This document shows, in pieces, positions 1 to 5,371 of a stretch of 11,793 nt of DNA. The stretch comes from an uncultured bacterium (lineage in GTDB: Bacteria; Actinomycetota; Coriobacteriia; Coriobacteriales; Coriobacteriaceae). Under the pieces are notes generated by a model. That model did no database searches. It saw nothing but the letters and a program-made list of their open reading frames with translations, and was not told where the DNA came from. Each line of letters opens with the position of its first letter. Position 1 is the stretch's first letter. Position numbers and translations under genes: made by a program. The DNA lies in NCBI GenBank assembly GCA_905214435.1, contig CAJMMA010000058.1:1-11793 (forward strand). The letters are read 5' to 3'.

Positions 1-104
1 GGAGCCGAGGCTTGCGCGGGCGCCGCGACCTGGTCCGACGCAACCGGTGCAGCGGGAGCGGCCTGCGTCGTCGTTATTTCGTTTTCTTGCTGTTGATCAG
101 ACAC
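1..104 (-). CDS. N-terminal fragment of an unidentified Ala/Pro/Gln-rich protein (runs off the window)
   Basis: A reading frame starts at a GTG (plus positions 102-104) and stays open to the window edge, giving 34 codons. It begins M-S-D-Q-Q-Q-E-N-E-I and then becomes Ala/Pro/Thr-rich. A TGA lies four codons upstream of the GTG, so this is the first available start in the frame. The ribosome binding site is weak (GAAAG-type purines about 14 nt upstream). The third-position GC bias of the Ala, Val and Pro codons matches real genes in the window. A hydrophilic, low-complexity N-terminus of this kind is common on actinobacterial Rho, translation factors and scaffold proteins, but nothing here identifies the product. 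A putative promoter lies at 248-275, which would give a leader of about 135 nt. Confidence 0.5.
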   Translation of the reverse strand, partial: MSDQQQENEITTTQAAPAAPVASDQVAAPAQASA

Positions 105-358
105 AGTGTTTGCTCAACTTTCTTTTCAAGCCCTGTGATCACATGCTCCCTGCATAAACCTTCAGGGCGGCTAAACAGTCTAGTTCCGTTCAAAACGACG
201 GACATCATTGATCTGTATCGAGATGATTGCGTCAACTACGCAGCGTTAGTGTAACACAACCGCCGCCACCTGCAACTTAGTCATTGGGGGCGTTCTTAAA
301 CGACTAGTCAAAAGGGACACTCTTTGTTTGCCACCCACAAATCTGACTGCCTCCGCCA
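105..358. other. Long intergenic/leader region, no gene seen
   Basis: This stretch is clearly less GC-rich than its flanks and has no frame with convincing codon use. It holds the putative promoter at 248-275, the 10-bp palindrome at 134-143, the 8-bp palindrome GACTAGTC at 302-309 and a GGGACACT motif at 314-321 that recurs, inverted, in the tandem repeat near 8197. Plus-strand frames here have no ribosome binding site. Confidence 0.5.
248..275 (-). promoter_or_regulatory. Putative promoter of the left-edge gene
   Basis: On the minus strand, TTGCAG (270-275) and TACACT (248-253) are separated by 16 nt. They match the -35 and -10 consensus reasonably well. The predicted start is near position 241, leaving a long leader that contains the palindrome TGTGATCACA (134-143) and a small hairpin, CCCTG/CAGGG (148-167). 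This is a pattern match only. Confidence 0.35.
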
Positions 359-508
359 AAACTATGGCGGTTTACTACGATGAATCGCTCAACCGCGACC
401 ACTCCGAAACTTGTTGAACTAAAACCGCAGGTAGATGCCTTGCACTTTTTAGCAAAAAGCCGGCGTGGTTAGAATTCCTCAATTCATCGTAGTTAACCGG
501 CATAGTTT
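359..508. repeat. Inverted repeat pair, 27-nt arms, 96-nt core
   Basis: The left arm (359-385) and the reverse complement of the right arm (482-508) match at 25 of 27 positions. The shared core is AAACTATG, then CGGTT, then ACTACGATGAAT. The 96-nt interior (386-481) has no gene and contains a small hairpin, CTTTTT-AGC-AAAAAG. The left arm also sits in a second local hairpin (CCGCCA...TGGCGG). The layout fits a small non-autonomous mobile element, or a pair of intergenic binding sites or dispersed repeats, between the argS terminator and the left-edge gene. No transposase is nearby. Confidence 0.7.
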
Positions 509-553
509 CGAATTTCTAGCAGCTCCAAATTCATCAATACGTCGGCGTTTGCG

Positions 554-586
554 AAAAAAGCCCGACCTCCGTAGGAGATCGGGCTT
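554..586 (-). terminator. Intrinsic terminator of argS
   Basis: On the minus strand, an AAGCCCGA...TCGGGCTT stem extended by CTCC/GGAG (one internal mismatch) around a 3-nt loop is followed by a run of T (554-559). It lies about 46 nt past the argS stop. Confidence 0.9.
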
Positions 587-632
587 ATAGGGCTCAGTTA
601 AACCAAACCTACACGGACAAATGACCCGCAGG

Positions 633-2486
633 TTACATCTGCTCGGGCGCGGAAACACCAACGAGGGTGAGCACCAGGGCGAGCGTCACGCGGACAGCGT
701 CGCAAGCTGCCAGACGGGCGCGCGAAAGCTCGGGGTCGACGGGACGGCCCTCGCTCGGCAGAACCTGGCAGGCAGCGTAGAAGCTGTGGAAGTCGCCGGC
801 GAGCTCCTCGGCAAAGTGGGTCAGACGGAACGGAGCGCGATCGCGAGCACAGCTGGCGATCAGGTCGGTGAGCTCGTTGAGCTTGCGCGAAAGGGCGAGC
901 TCGGTCGGGTCGGTCAGCAGCGAGTAATCGACGTTCTCACCGATGGCCTTGGCGGCAACGGCCTTCATGCCCATCTCGTCGGCCTGCTCGGCGGTAACGT
1001 CGGCGGCACGGCGCAGGATGGAGCACACGCGGGCGTGAGCATACTGCACGTAATAGACCGGGTTGGAGTTGTCGCGCTTCTTAACGGCCTCGATGTCGAA
1101 GTCGACCATCTGGTTGGAGCTCTTGGAGATGAGCGTGTAGCGAGCGGCATCGGAGCCGACCTCGTCGACGAGCTCCTGCAGGGTCACCATGGTGCCCTTG
1201 CGCTTGGACATACGGACGGGCTTGCCGTTACGCAGCAGGTTGACGAGCTGGCCCAGCAGAACCTCAAACTTGCCGGGGTAACCCAGAGCGTCGCAGACGC
1301 AGCGTACGCGCTCGATGTAACCGTGGTGGTCGGCGCCCCAGATGTCGATGACGTGATCGACCCGCTGGAACTTATCCCAGTGATAGGCGACGTCGGAGGC
1401 GAAGTAGGTGTACTCGCCGTCGGACTTGATCAGGACGCGGTCCTTGTCGTCGCCCAGATCGGTGGAGCGGAACCACAGGGCGCCGTCCTTGGTGTAGAGG
1501 TAGCCCATCTTGTCGAGCTTCTCAAAAGCGCGGTCGACGGCGGAGGTGCCGGCGGTCTCGCCCTCGGTGTCCTTCACGTACAGCGAGCGCTCGGAGTACC
1601 AACGATCGAAGTCGCAGTTGACGGCGTGGCAGAGGTCGCGCATGTTATCGACCATCTTAACATAGCCGCGCTCGCGGAAGCTCTCCATGCGCTCCTGAGG
1701 ATCGGCGTTGACCCACTTATCGCCGTCGGTGCGCCAGAACTCGGCGGCCTCGTCGATGATGTAGTCGCCGCCGTAGGAGTCCTTGCCCAGAGTCTCGGCA
1801 AAGTTGTCCTGATACGGATGGGTCTCGGGGTGCTCGTCGTTCTCGTCGGCAACAAAGGCGTCACGGTCGGCGATCAGCAGCTTGTGAGCCTCCTCGATAT
1901 CAACGCCCTGCTTGGCGATGATGTCGGCAAGCTGCATATAGCGCGTGCTGATGGAGTTACCGAAGGTGTTCATCTGAGAGCCGTGGTCGTTGATGTAGAA
2001 CTCACGCTGGATGTCGTAACCGGCGTGGTCCATAACACGGCAGAGCGAGTCGCCCAGCGCGGCCCAGCGGCCGTGGCCGATGTGCATGGGGCCGACGGGG
2101 TTGGCGGAAACGAACTCGACCTGGGTCTTCAGGCCACCACCGACGTTGGACTTAGCGAAGTCCATGCCCTTCTCGCGAGCCTCGCCAAAGATGGCATTCT
2201 TGACGGCAACGGAGAGGTAGAAGTTGATGAAGCCGGGGCCTGCGATTTCGACCTTCTCAATCGCGGGGTCCTCGGGCATATGGGCAACGATGGCCTCGGC
2301 GATCTTGCGCGGGGCGCAGTGAGCCAGCTTGGCGGACTTCAGGGCCATGGTGGAGGTCCACTCGCCATGAGAAGTGTCAGCCGGTCGCTCGATAGCGCAA
2401 TCGTCAAGTTCAAATGCGGAAAGGTCGCCGGCCTCCTGGGCCGCAGCAAGCGCAGCGCGTACCAGCTCTTCAATCTTCTCGGGCAT
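633..2486 (-). CDS. argS: Arginyl-tRNA synthetase
   Basis: This cytosolic class I aminoacyl-tRNA synthetase charges tRNA-Arg with arginine using ATP. The ATG at 2486 is chosen because AAGGAGG sits 7 nt before it; the frame stays open another 43 codons upstream without such a site. The product is 617 aa, a normal to slightly long ArgRS. Visible parts in order: an N-terminal ArgRS-specific domain (about 1-110), the HIGH signature within PMHIGHGR (H135-H138) preceded by SANPVG, the GADHHGY segment (384-390), a KMSKS-equivalent RMSKRKG (425-431), and a C-terminal DALR anticodon-binding helical domain starting near YYVQYAHAR (478-486). An acidic segment at 213-222 (DENDEHPETH) looks like a small surface insertion. 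The gene is monocistronic: it diverges from carD upstream and ends in its own terminator. A promoter is proposed at 2554-2582. No T-box-like leader is visible. Confidence 0.97.
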   Translation of the reverse strand: MPEKIEELVRAALAAAQEAGDLSAFELDDCAIERPADTSHGEWTSTMALKSAKLAHCAPRKIAEAIVAHMPEDPAIEKVEIAGPGFINFYLSVAVKNAIFGEAREKGMDFAKSNVGGGLKTQVEFVSANPVGPMHIGHGRWAALGDSLCRVMDHAGYDIQREFYINDHGSQMNTFGNSISTRYMQLADIIAKQGVDIEEAHKLLIADRDAFVADENDEHPETHPYQDNFAETLGKDSYGGDYIIDEAAEFWRTDGDKWVNADPQERMESFRERGYVKMVDNMRDLCHAVNCDFDRWYSERSLYVKDTEGETAGTSAVDRAFEKLDKMGYLYTKDGALWFRSTDLGDDKDRVLIKSDGEYTYFASDVAYHWDKFQRVDHVIDIWGADHHGYIERVRCVCDALGYPGKFEVLLGQLVNLLRNGKPVRMSKRKGTMVTLQELVDEVGSDAARYTLISKSSNQMVDFDIEAVKKRDNSNPVYYVQYAHARVCSILRRAADVTAEQADEMGMKAVAAKAIGENVDYSLLTDPTELALSRKLNELTDLIASCARDRAPFRLTHFAEELAGDFHSFYAACQVLPSEGRPVDPELSRARLAACDAVRVTLALVLTLVGVSAPEQM

Positions 2487-2553
2487 AGATCCTCCTTGTG
2501 TTAAAGCCCCCGAGCTCTTGGTCACTCGTAGGGCAAAAGCCAGAGTTTGTAGC

Positions 2554-2582
2554 ACTCTATCACAAGCGAGGGGCACTGTCGC
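2554..2582 (-). promoter_or_regulatory. Putative argS promoter
   Basis: On the minus strand, GCGACA (2577-2582) and TAGAGT (2554-2559) are separated by 17 nt. Each box keeps about four consensus bases. This predicts a leader of about 60 nt before the argS ATG. Confidence 0.4.
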
Positions 2583-2602
2583 AGGGTAAAGCCAATCGAA
2601 AT

Positions 2603-2761
2603 TGCATATGCACAAAATTGACTACAGCTTGTATGGAGTCACTCAAAGATGCCGGTCTGCCTGCAGATTATGCACGCGTTGAAAATGCATAAAGGCGTGA
2701 ATGAGCTGTGTCTTTTATCGAATACTCTTACCTATCAGAGTTGTGTGCTTTTCCTGCATAA
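2603..2761. promoter_or_regulatory. Cluster of TGCATAA-type sites between argS and carD
   Basis: The divergent intergenic region (2487-2828) contains no gene. It holds a perfect palindrome TGCATATGCA (2603-2612), an inverted pair TTATGCA (2668-2674) / TGCATAA (2686-2692), and another TGCATAA (2755-2761) just ahead of the carD -35 box. A further TGCATAAA occurs at 151-158. These look like half-sites of one dyad-binding regulator. ArgR-type repressors bind TGNATA-like half-sites, so ArgR is one candidate given argS, but this is speculative. Confidence 0.35.
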
Positions 2762-2770
2762 AGCGAGGAT

Positions 2771-2799
2771 TTGCGCACGTCAGCGTGTTATTCTAGACA
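2771..2799 (+). promoter_or_regulatory. Putative carD promoter
   Basis: TTGCGC (2771-2776) is followed after 17 nt by TAGACA (2794-2799). The inverted repeat ATACG-N6-CGTAT (2799-2814) sits at or just after the predicted start and could be an operator. The leader to the ATG is about 22 nt. Confidence 0.45.
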
Positions 2800-2828
2800 T
2801 ACGTAAATTCGTATAAGTTGGAGGTAGC

Positions 2829-3314
2829 ATGTTCTCAATCGGTCAACACGTCATTCATCCGGGTCAGGGAGTCTGCACCGTCGTCGGTTTTAGGGACGAC
2901 ACGCCGCAGCCCATGTTGTTGCTCGAGGCCAAGCAGGGGCATGCGCAGACGATCCTTATGTACCCCGTGGCGCAGGCCGACCGTCTACATGCCGCCATCT
3001 CTCAGCAAGATGCCGAGCATCTGCTGAGCCACTATGACGAGCTGGAGTGCGACACCTTTACCGAGCGCAACAGCTCGCTTGAAGAGACACACTTTAAGCA
3101 GCAGCTCAAGCTGGGCGCACCCGAGACGGTCCGCGTGGCAAAGACCATGATGCACCGCATTCGCCAGGCCGAGGAAGCCGATAAAAAGCCCAGCTCTTAC
3201 TATATGCGTGTACTCAAGGAAGCCAAGCGCCGCTCCATCGAGGAGTTCGCCGTGGCATTGGGCGTCACCGAGGAGGCCGCCGAAGCCCGCCTAGCCCAAG
3301 CCGCCCTCAACTAA
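2829..3314 (+). CDS. CarD/CdnL-family RNA polymerase-binding transcriptional regulator
   Basis: The product is 161 aa, the usual CarD/CdnL length. The family binds the RNA polymerase beta subunit through an N-terminal Tudor-like domain and steadies open promoter complexes, notably at rRNA promoters. The N-terminus FSIGQHVIHPGQGVCTVVGF matches the start of that domain (about 1-55). The helical C-terminal part runs from about 60 to 155, and RVAKTMMHRI...LKEAKRRSIEEFAVALG (102-145) matches the family's terminal helices. The ATG has a good TTGGAGG site upstream. No tryptophan occurs anywhere, so the wedge Trp that CarD proteins of Mycobacterium and Thermus insert at the -10 edge is missing; by hand alignment E85 takes its place. 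The gene is monocistronic, with a promoter at 2771-2799 and a terminator at 3381-3426. Its stop codon overlaps a 44-nt repeat. The family call is firm; equivalence to essential CarD is less certain. Confidence 0.88.
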   Translation: MFSIGQHVIHPGQGVCTVVGFRDDTPQPMLLLEAKQGHAQTILMYPVAQADRLHAAISQQDAEHLLSHYDELECDTFTERNSSLEETHFKQQLKLGAPETVRVAKTMMHRIRQAEEADKKPSSYYMRVLKEAKRRSIEEFAVALGVTEEAAEARLAQAALN

Positions 3315-3356
3315 CCTGCCAAAAAGGGACAGGTTTATTTTGGCAGGTTCTATCTG
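3313..3356 (+). repeat. 44-nt palindromic repeat, copy A (3' UTR of carD)
   Basis: A perfect 12-bp inverted repeat, AACCTGCCAAAA (3313-3324) / TTTTGGCAGGTT (3338-3349), encloses a 13-nt loop containing GGGACAGG and is followed by CTATCTG. It differs from copies B and C at two positions each. Its first two bases are the last two of the carD TAA, and it lies before the carD terminator. Confidence 0.93.
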
Positions 3357-3380
3357 GCCAAACATCAACAAACAATCAGT

Positions 3381-3426
3381 AAATGGTCGGGTGCTCCGTT
3401 TTGTTTAAGAGCGCCCGACCATTTTT
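3381..3426 (+). terminator. Intrinsic terminator downstream of carD
   Basis: A 16-bp stem (3381-3396 with 3409-3424, one G-U wobble) built on AAATGGTCGGG encloses a 12-nt loop and ends in a T run (3422-3426). It lies after repeat copy A and separates carD from the RAYT gene. Confidence 0.9.
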
Positions 3427-3670
3427 CTATCGCCGCAAAAATGCGTGAAGCCCATTTGCGATGACATCACGCGAGGGCCGTCCAGATCGACGTAACCAAC
3501 GCCCGCATCCACAACAAGCGCGCCCGTCTTACTCAATTACCATTAAAAAGCATCAATTTGAAAACGCAATTATATTTCGGCAGGTAGCAGCTATAGTCGG
3601 TGAACTGAATCTCGACAACCGAAGCCCCCGAATGAGGTATCTTCAGCCCATCCAAGCTAAAGGAGGGGCC
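3427..3670. other. Region upstream of the RAYT gene, no gene seen
   Basis: The RAYT frame stays open upstream to an ATG at 3461, but that stretch has atypical composition and no ribosome binding site, so it is treated as non-coding. AT-rich sequence at about 3535-3580 could hold the promoter, but no -35/-10 pair stands out. TATATTTCGGCAGGTA (3571-3586) matches the 3' half of repeat copy A (3334-3349) at 13 of 16 positions and may be a decayed half-copy. Confidence 0.4.
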
Positions 3671-4429
3671 ATGCCGAGAAAACCTCGTTCAAAGTCACCA
3701 ACCGGTTATTTCCACATCACGTTGCGTGGAAACGGAGGGCAATTGCTGTTTGACGATGCCGAGGACCGAATCGCCATGCTTCAGATCCTCGATGCGATCC
3801 TCCCCAAACACAATATCGAGCTTATCGCTTGGTGCCTTATGGGAAACCACATTCATCTGCTCATCGACGATCCGGACGACCGCAAGAGCGACGCGATGCA
3901 TGCGATAGCCGTATCGTATGCGGGCAGGTACAATGCGCGGACGGGGCATATCGGCCACGTGTTTCAGGAGCGGTTTTGGGATTCGCCCATTAAGTCAGAA
4001 GTATATTTACTCGAGGCAATTCGATACATTCATTTGAATCCACAAAAAGCGGGACTGGCAGCATACGACGAATATCCCTGGAGCAGCCATCGCGAGTATC
4101 TCATGAGTGCCAGGTCACGGCCGCATGTTACCGGCAGCGTTGTCGGTGTTATATTCCCAACACCTCGCTCATACCTTCGGCTCATGGAAAGTACGCCGTC
4201 GCTTCCCTATCGCCCCAGCGCAACAGCCAAGGTTCGCGAGGAAGATCTATGCGAATTTGGCACGGCAATCGTGCAGAGTGTCGCAGGATGTGCTCCGACG
4301 GAACTCAAATCCGCCTCCAAGCCACTTCGCAATGAGGCGATTCTCGCGCTTCGAAAACAAGGGCTAACGATTAAGCAGGTTCAGCTGCTGACCGGACTGG
4401 GAACATGGATTATCAAGAACGCGTCGTAG
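3671..4429 (+). CDS. REP-associated tyrosine transposase (RAYT; Y1/HUH transposase, IS200-like family)
   Basis: The 252-aa protein starts at an ATG with a strong AAAGGAGG site 7 nt upstream. Family members cut and join single-stranded DNA at REP-type hairpins through a tyrosine-DNA link. The order is typical: an N-terminal strand (YFHITLRGN, 13-21), the metal-binding HUH motif in MGNHIHLL (H60, H62), the VFQERFW segment (97-103), and the helix EAIRYIHLNPQKAGL (115-129) with the likely catalytic Tyr119. A C-terminal extension (about 175-252) ends in a helix-turn-helix-like stretch (ALRKQGLTIKQVQLLTGLG), probably for DNA recognition. Base composition looks lower in GC than the neighbours, suggesting transfer. 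Inverted copies of a 44-nt palindromic repeat lie on both sides (3313-3356 and 4558-4601). No terminal repeats bound the gene as a classical IS. All key residues are present, so it appears intact. Confidence 0.92.
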   Translation: MPRKPRSKSPTGYFHITLRGNGGQLLFDDAEDRIAMLQILDAILPKHNIELIAWCLMGNHIHLLIDDPDDRKSDAMHAIAVSYAGRYNARTGHIGHVFQERFWDSPIKSEVYLLEAIRYIHLNPQKAGLAAYDEYPWSSHREYLMSARSRPHVTGSVVGVIFPTPRSYLRLMESTPSLPYRPSATAKVREEDLCEFGTAIVQSVAGCAPTELKSASKPLRNEAILALRKQGLTIKQVQLLTGLGTWIIKNAS

Positions 4430-4516
4430 CGTCGCGTTTGCCGAGTTACGGATACGGCGAAGCGCAGCTGTCTGCCGCGAGGCGCCGCCATTCGCCAGCT
4501 TCACCATGTCAAACAG

Positions 4517-4555
4517 AAAACGCTTCCGCTGAATAACATCCAACGGAAGCGTTTT
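4517..4555. terminator. Bidirectional intrinsic terminator between RAYT and the HD gene
   Basis: A perfect 12-bp stem, AAAACGCTTCCG (4517-4528) / CGGAAGCGTTTT (4544-4555), encloses a 15-nt loop. The T run at one end and A run at the other let it serve both the plus-strand RAYT gene and the minus-strand HD gene. Confidence 0.88.
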
Positions 4556-4557
4556 CC

Positions 4558-4601
4558 CAGATAAAACCTACCAAAATAAACCTGTCCCTTTTTGGCAGGT
4601 T
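4558..4601 (-). repeat. 44-nt palindromic repeat, copy B (3' UTR of the HD gene)
   Basis: Read on the minus strand it matches copy A at 42 of 44 positions. Its right arm carries GGTAGG instead of GGCAGG, turning one stem pair into a G-U wobble in the sense RNA. The first two bases overlap the TAA of the HD gene, and it precedes the terminator at 4517-4555. It is inverted relative to copy A, across the RAYT gene. Confidence 0.93.
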
Positions 4602-5199
4602 AGGCCTGGAAGGTGTCGCGGTCGGGCGCGAAGGACTGCATGGCCGCGATGGTGCGGTCAAAGAGCTCGGGGAGCTCCCAGCCGAGCATCAGGGCGCCCT
4701 GCGAAATCACGTCGCGCGAGCAGCCGGCGGCAAAGCGCTTGTCCTTGAACTTCTTCTTGAGCGACTTGGTCGTAAAGTCCATAACGCTCTTGCTCGGGCG
4801 CATGATGACGGCGGCGCCGATCAGGCCGGTGAGCTCATCGCAGGCAAACAGGATCTTTTCCATCTGCAGCTCGGGTTTGGGCAGCGAGGTGTTGAAGTCC
4901 GACGTGTGCGTCTGGATGGCGCGAATGAGCTCGGGAGACGCACCTTCACCCTTAAGAATCTCGGCAGTATAGATGGTGTGGTTCATGGGGTCGTCCTCAT
5001 GCTCCTCCCAATCCAAGTCGTGCAGCAGGCCGACGATGCCCCAAAACTCCTCGTTCTCGGGGTCGAACTCGCGCGCAAAGTAGCGCATGGTGCCCTCAAC
5101 CGTCTCGCCATGGGTAATGTGAAACGGGTCCTTGTTGTGCTCGTTGAGCAGTTCGAATGCGCGGTCGCGGGTGATTCCGGCGGTGAGCGTCTGGGACAT
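4600..5199 (-). CDS. HD-domain metal-dependent phosphohydrolase of unknown substrate
   Basis: The 199-aa cytosolic protein starts at the ATG at 5199, which has TGGAGGT about 7 nt upstream; longer in-frame starts lack a site and would run into the proA terminator region. It has the HD superfamily pattern of metal ligands: H30 (ITHGE), the paired H60-D61 (GLLHDLDW) and D121 (ACDELTGL), with H74 and H98 (IQTHTSD) as possible further ligands. HD proteins hydrolyse phosphate esters, often of nucleotides or second messengers. No nucleotidyltransferase, RelA/SpoT, TRAP or HDIG signaling domain is fused to it, so the substrate cannot be named. The likely transcription unit is the gene alone: the proA terminator (5292-5320) is upstream and the bidirectional terminator (4517-4555) downstream. 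Its stop codon overlaps repeat copy B. Confidence 0.85.
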   Translation of the reverse strand: MSQTLTAGITRDRAFELLNEHNKDPFHITHGETVEGTMRYFAREFDPENEEFWGIVGLLHDLDWEEHEDDPMNHTIYTAEILKGEGASPELIRAIQTHTSDFNTSLPKPELQMEKILFACDELTGLIGAAVIMRPSKSVMDFTTKSLKKKFKDKRFAAGCSRDVISQGALMLGWELPELFDRTIAAMQSFAPDRDTFQA

Positions 5200-5291
5200 G
5201 GCAATACCTCCAGGTGAGTCGATGTTAGGACACGGTGTCACTATCGTATATCGCCGCGGCTCAAGCCGAAAGGCAAAAAAGTTATGCGGAG

Positions 5292-5320
5292 AAAAAAGCC
5301 GGGCGAACGTGTCGCCCGGC
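5292..5320 (-). terminator. Intrinsic terminator of proA
   Basis: On the minus strand, a perfect 9-bp GC-rich stem (GCCGGGCGA/TCGCCCGGC, 5298-5306 with 5312-5320) with a 5-nt loop is followed by six T (5292-5297). It lies beyond repeat copy C. Confidence 0.93.
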
Positions 5321-5327
5321 AAAACCG

Positions 5328-5371
5328 CAGATAAAACCTGCCAAAATAAACCTGTCCCTTTTTGGTAGGTT
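5328..5371 (-). repeat. 44-nt palindromic repeat, copy C (3' UTR of proA)
   Basis: Read on the minus strand it matches copy A at 42 of 44 positions. Its left arm is CCTACC instead of CCTGCC, leaving one A-C mismatch in the sense hairpin. Its first base is the last base of the proA TAA, and it precedes the proA terminator. It is in direct orientation with copy B. Confidence 0.93.

Noticed and set aside
12..254. 80-codon plus-strand frame at the left edge
   Set aside because: It has no ribosome binding site, Arg-rich then random composition, and overlaps the better minus-strand start at 104.
621..2504. Very long plus-strand open frame (627 codons) antisense to argS
   Set aside because: It is a shadow caused by the GC-biased codons of argS, which has all ArgRS motifs and a ribosome binding site; the antisense product is a low-complexity Val/Gly/Leu/Asp run.
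2487..2620. T-box riboswitch in the argS leader
   Set aside because: No T-box core (TGGNACCGCG-like) or terminator/antiterminator pair is seen, and the predicted leader of about 60 nt is too short.
2498..2692. Small plus-strand frame of 64 codons in the argS-carD intergenic region
   Set aside because: It has no ribosome binding site, overlaps the argS promoter and shows no coding-like bias.
3313..3349. 44-nt repeats as intrinsic terminators
   Set aside because: The stem is AT-rich at its inner end and is not followed by a T run in any copy; a proper terminator follows each copy separately.
3461..3670. N-terminal extension of the RAYT frame to an ATG at 3461
   Set aside because: There is no ribosome binding site at 3461, while the internal ATG at 3671 has AAAGGAGG and gives the normal family N-terminus.
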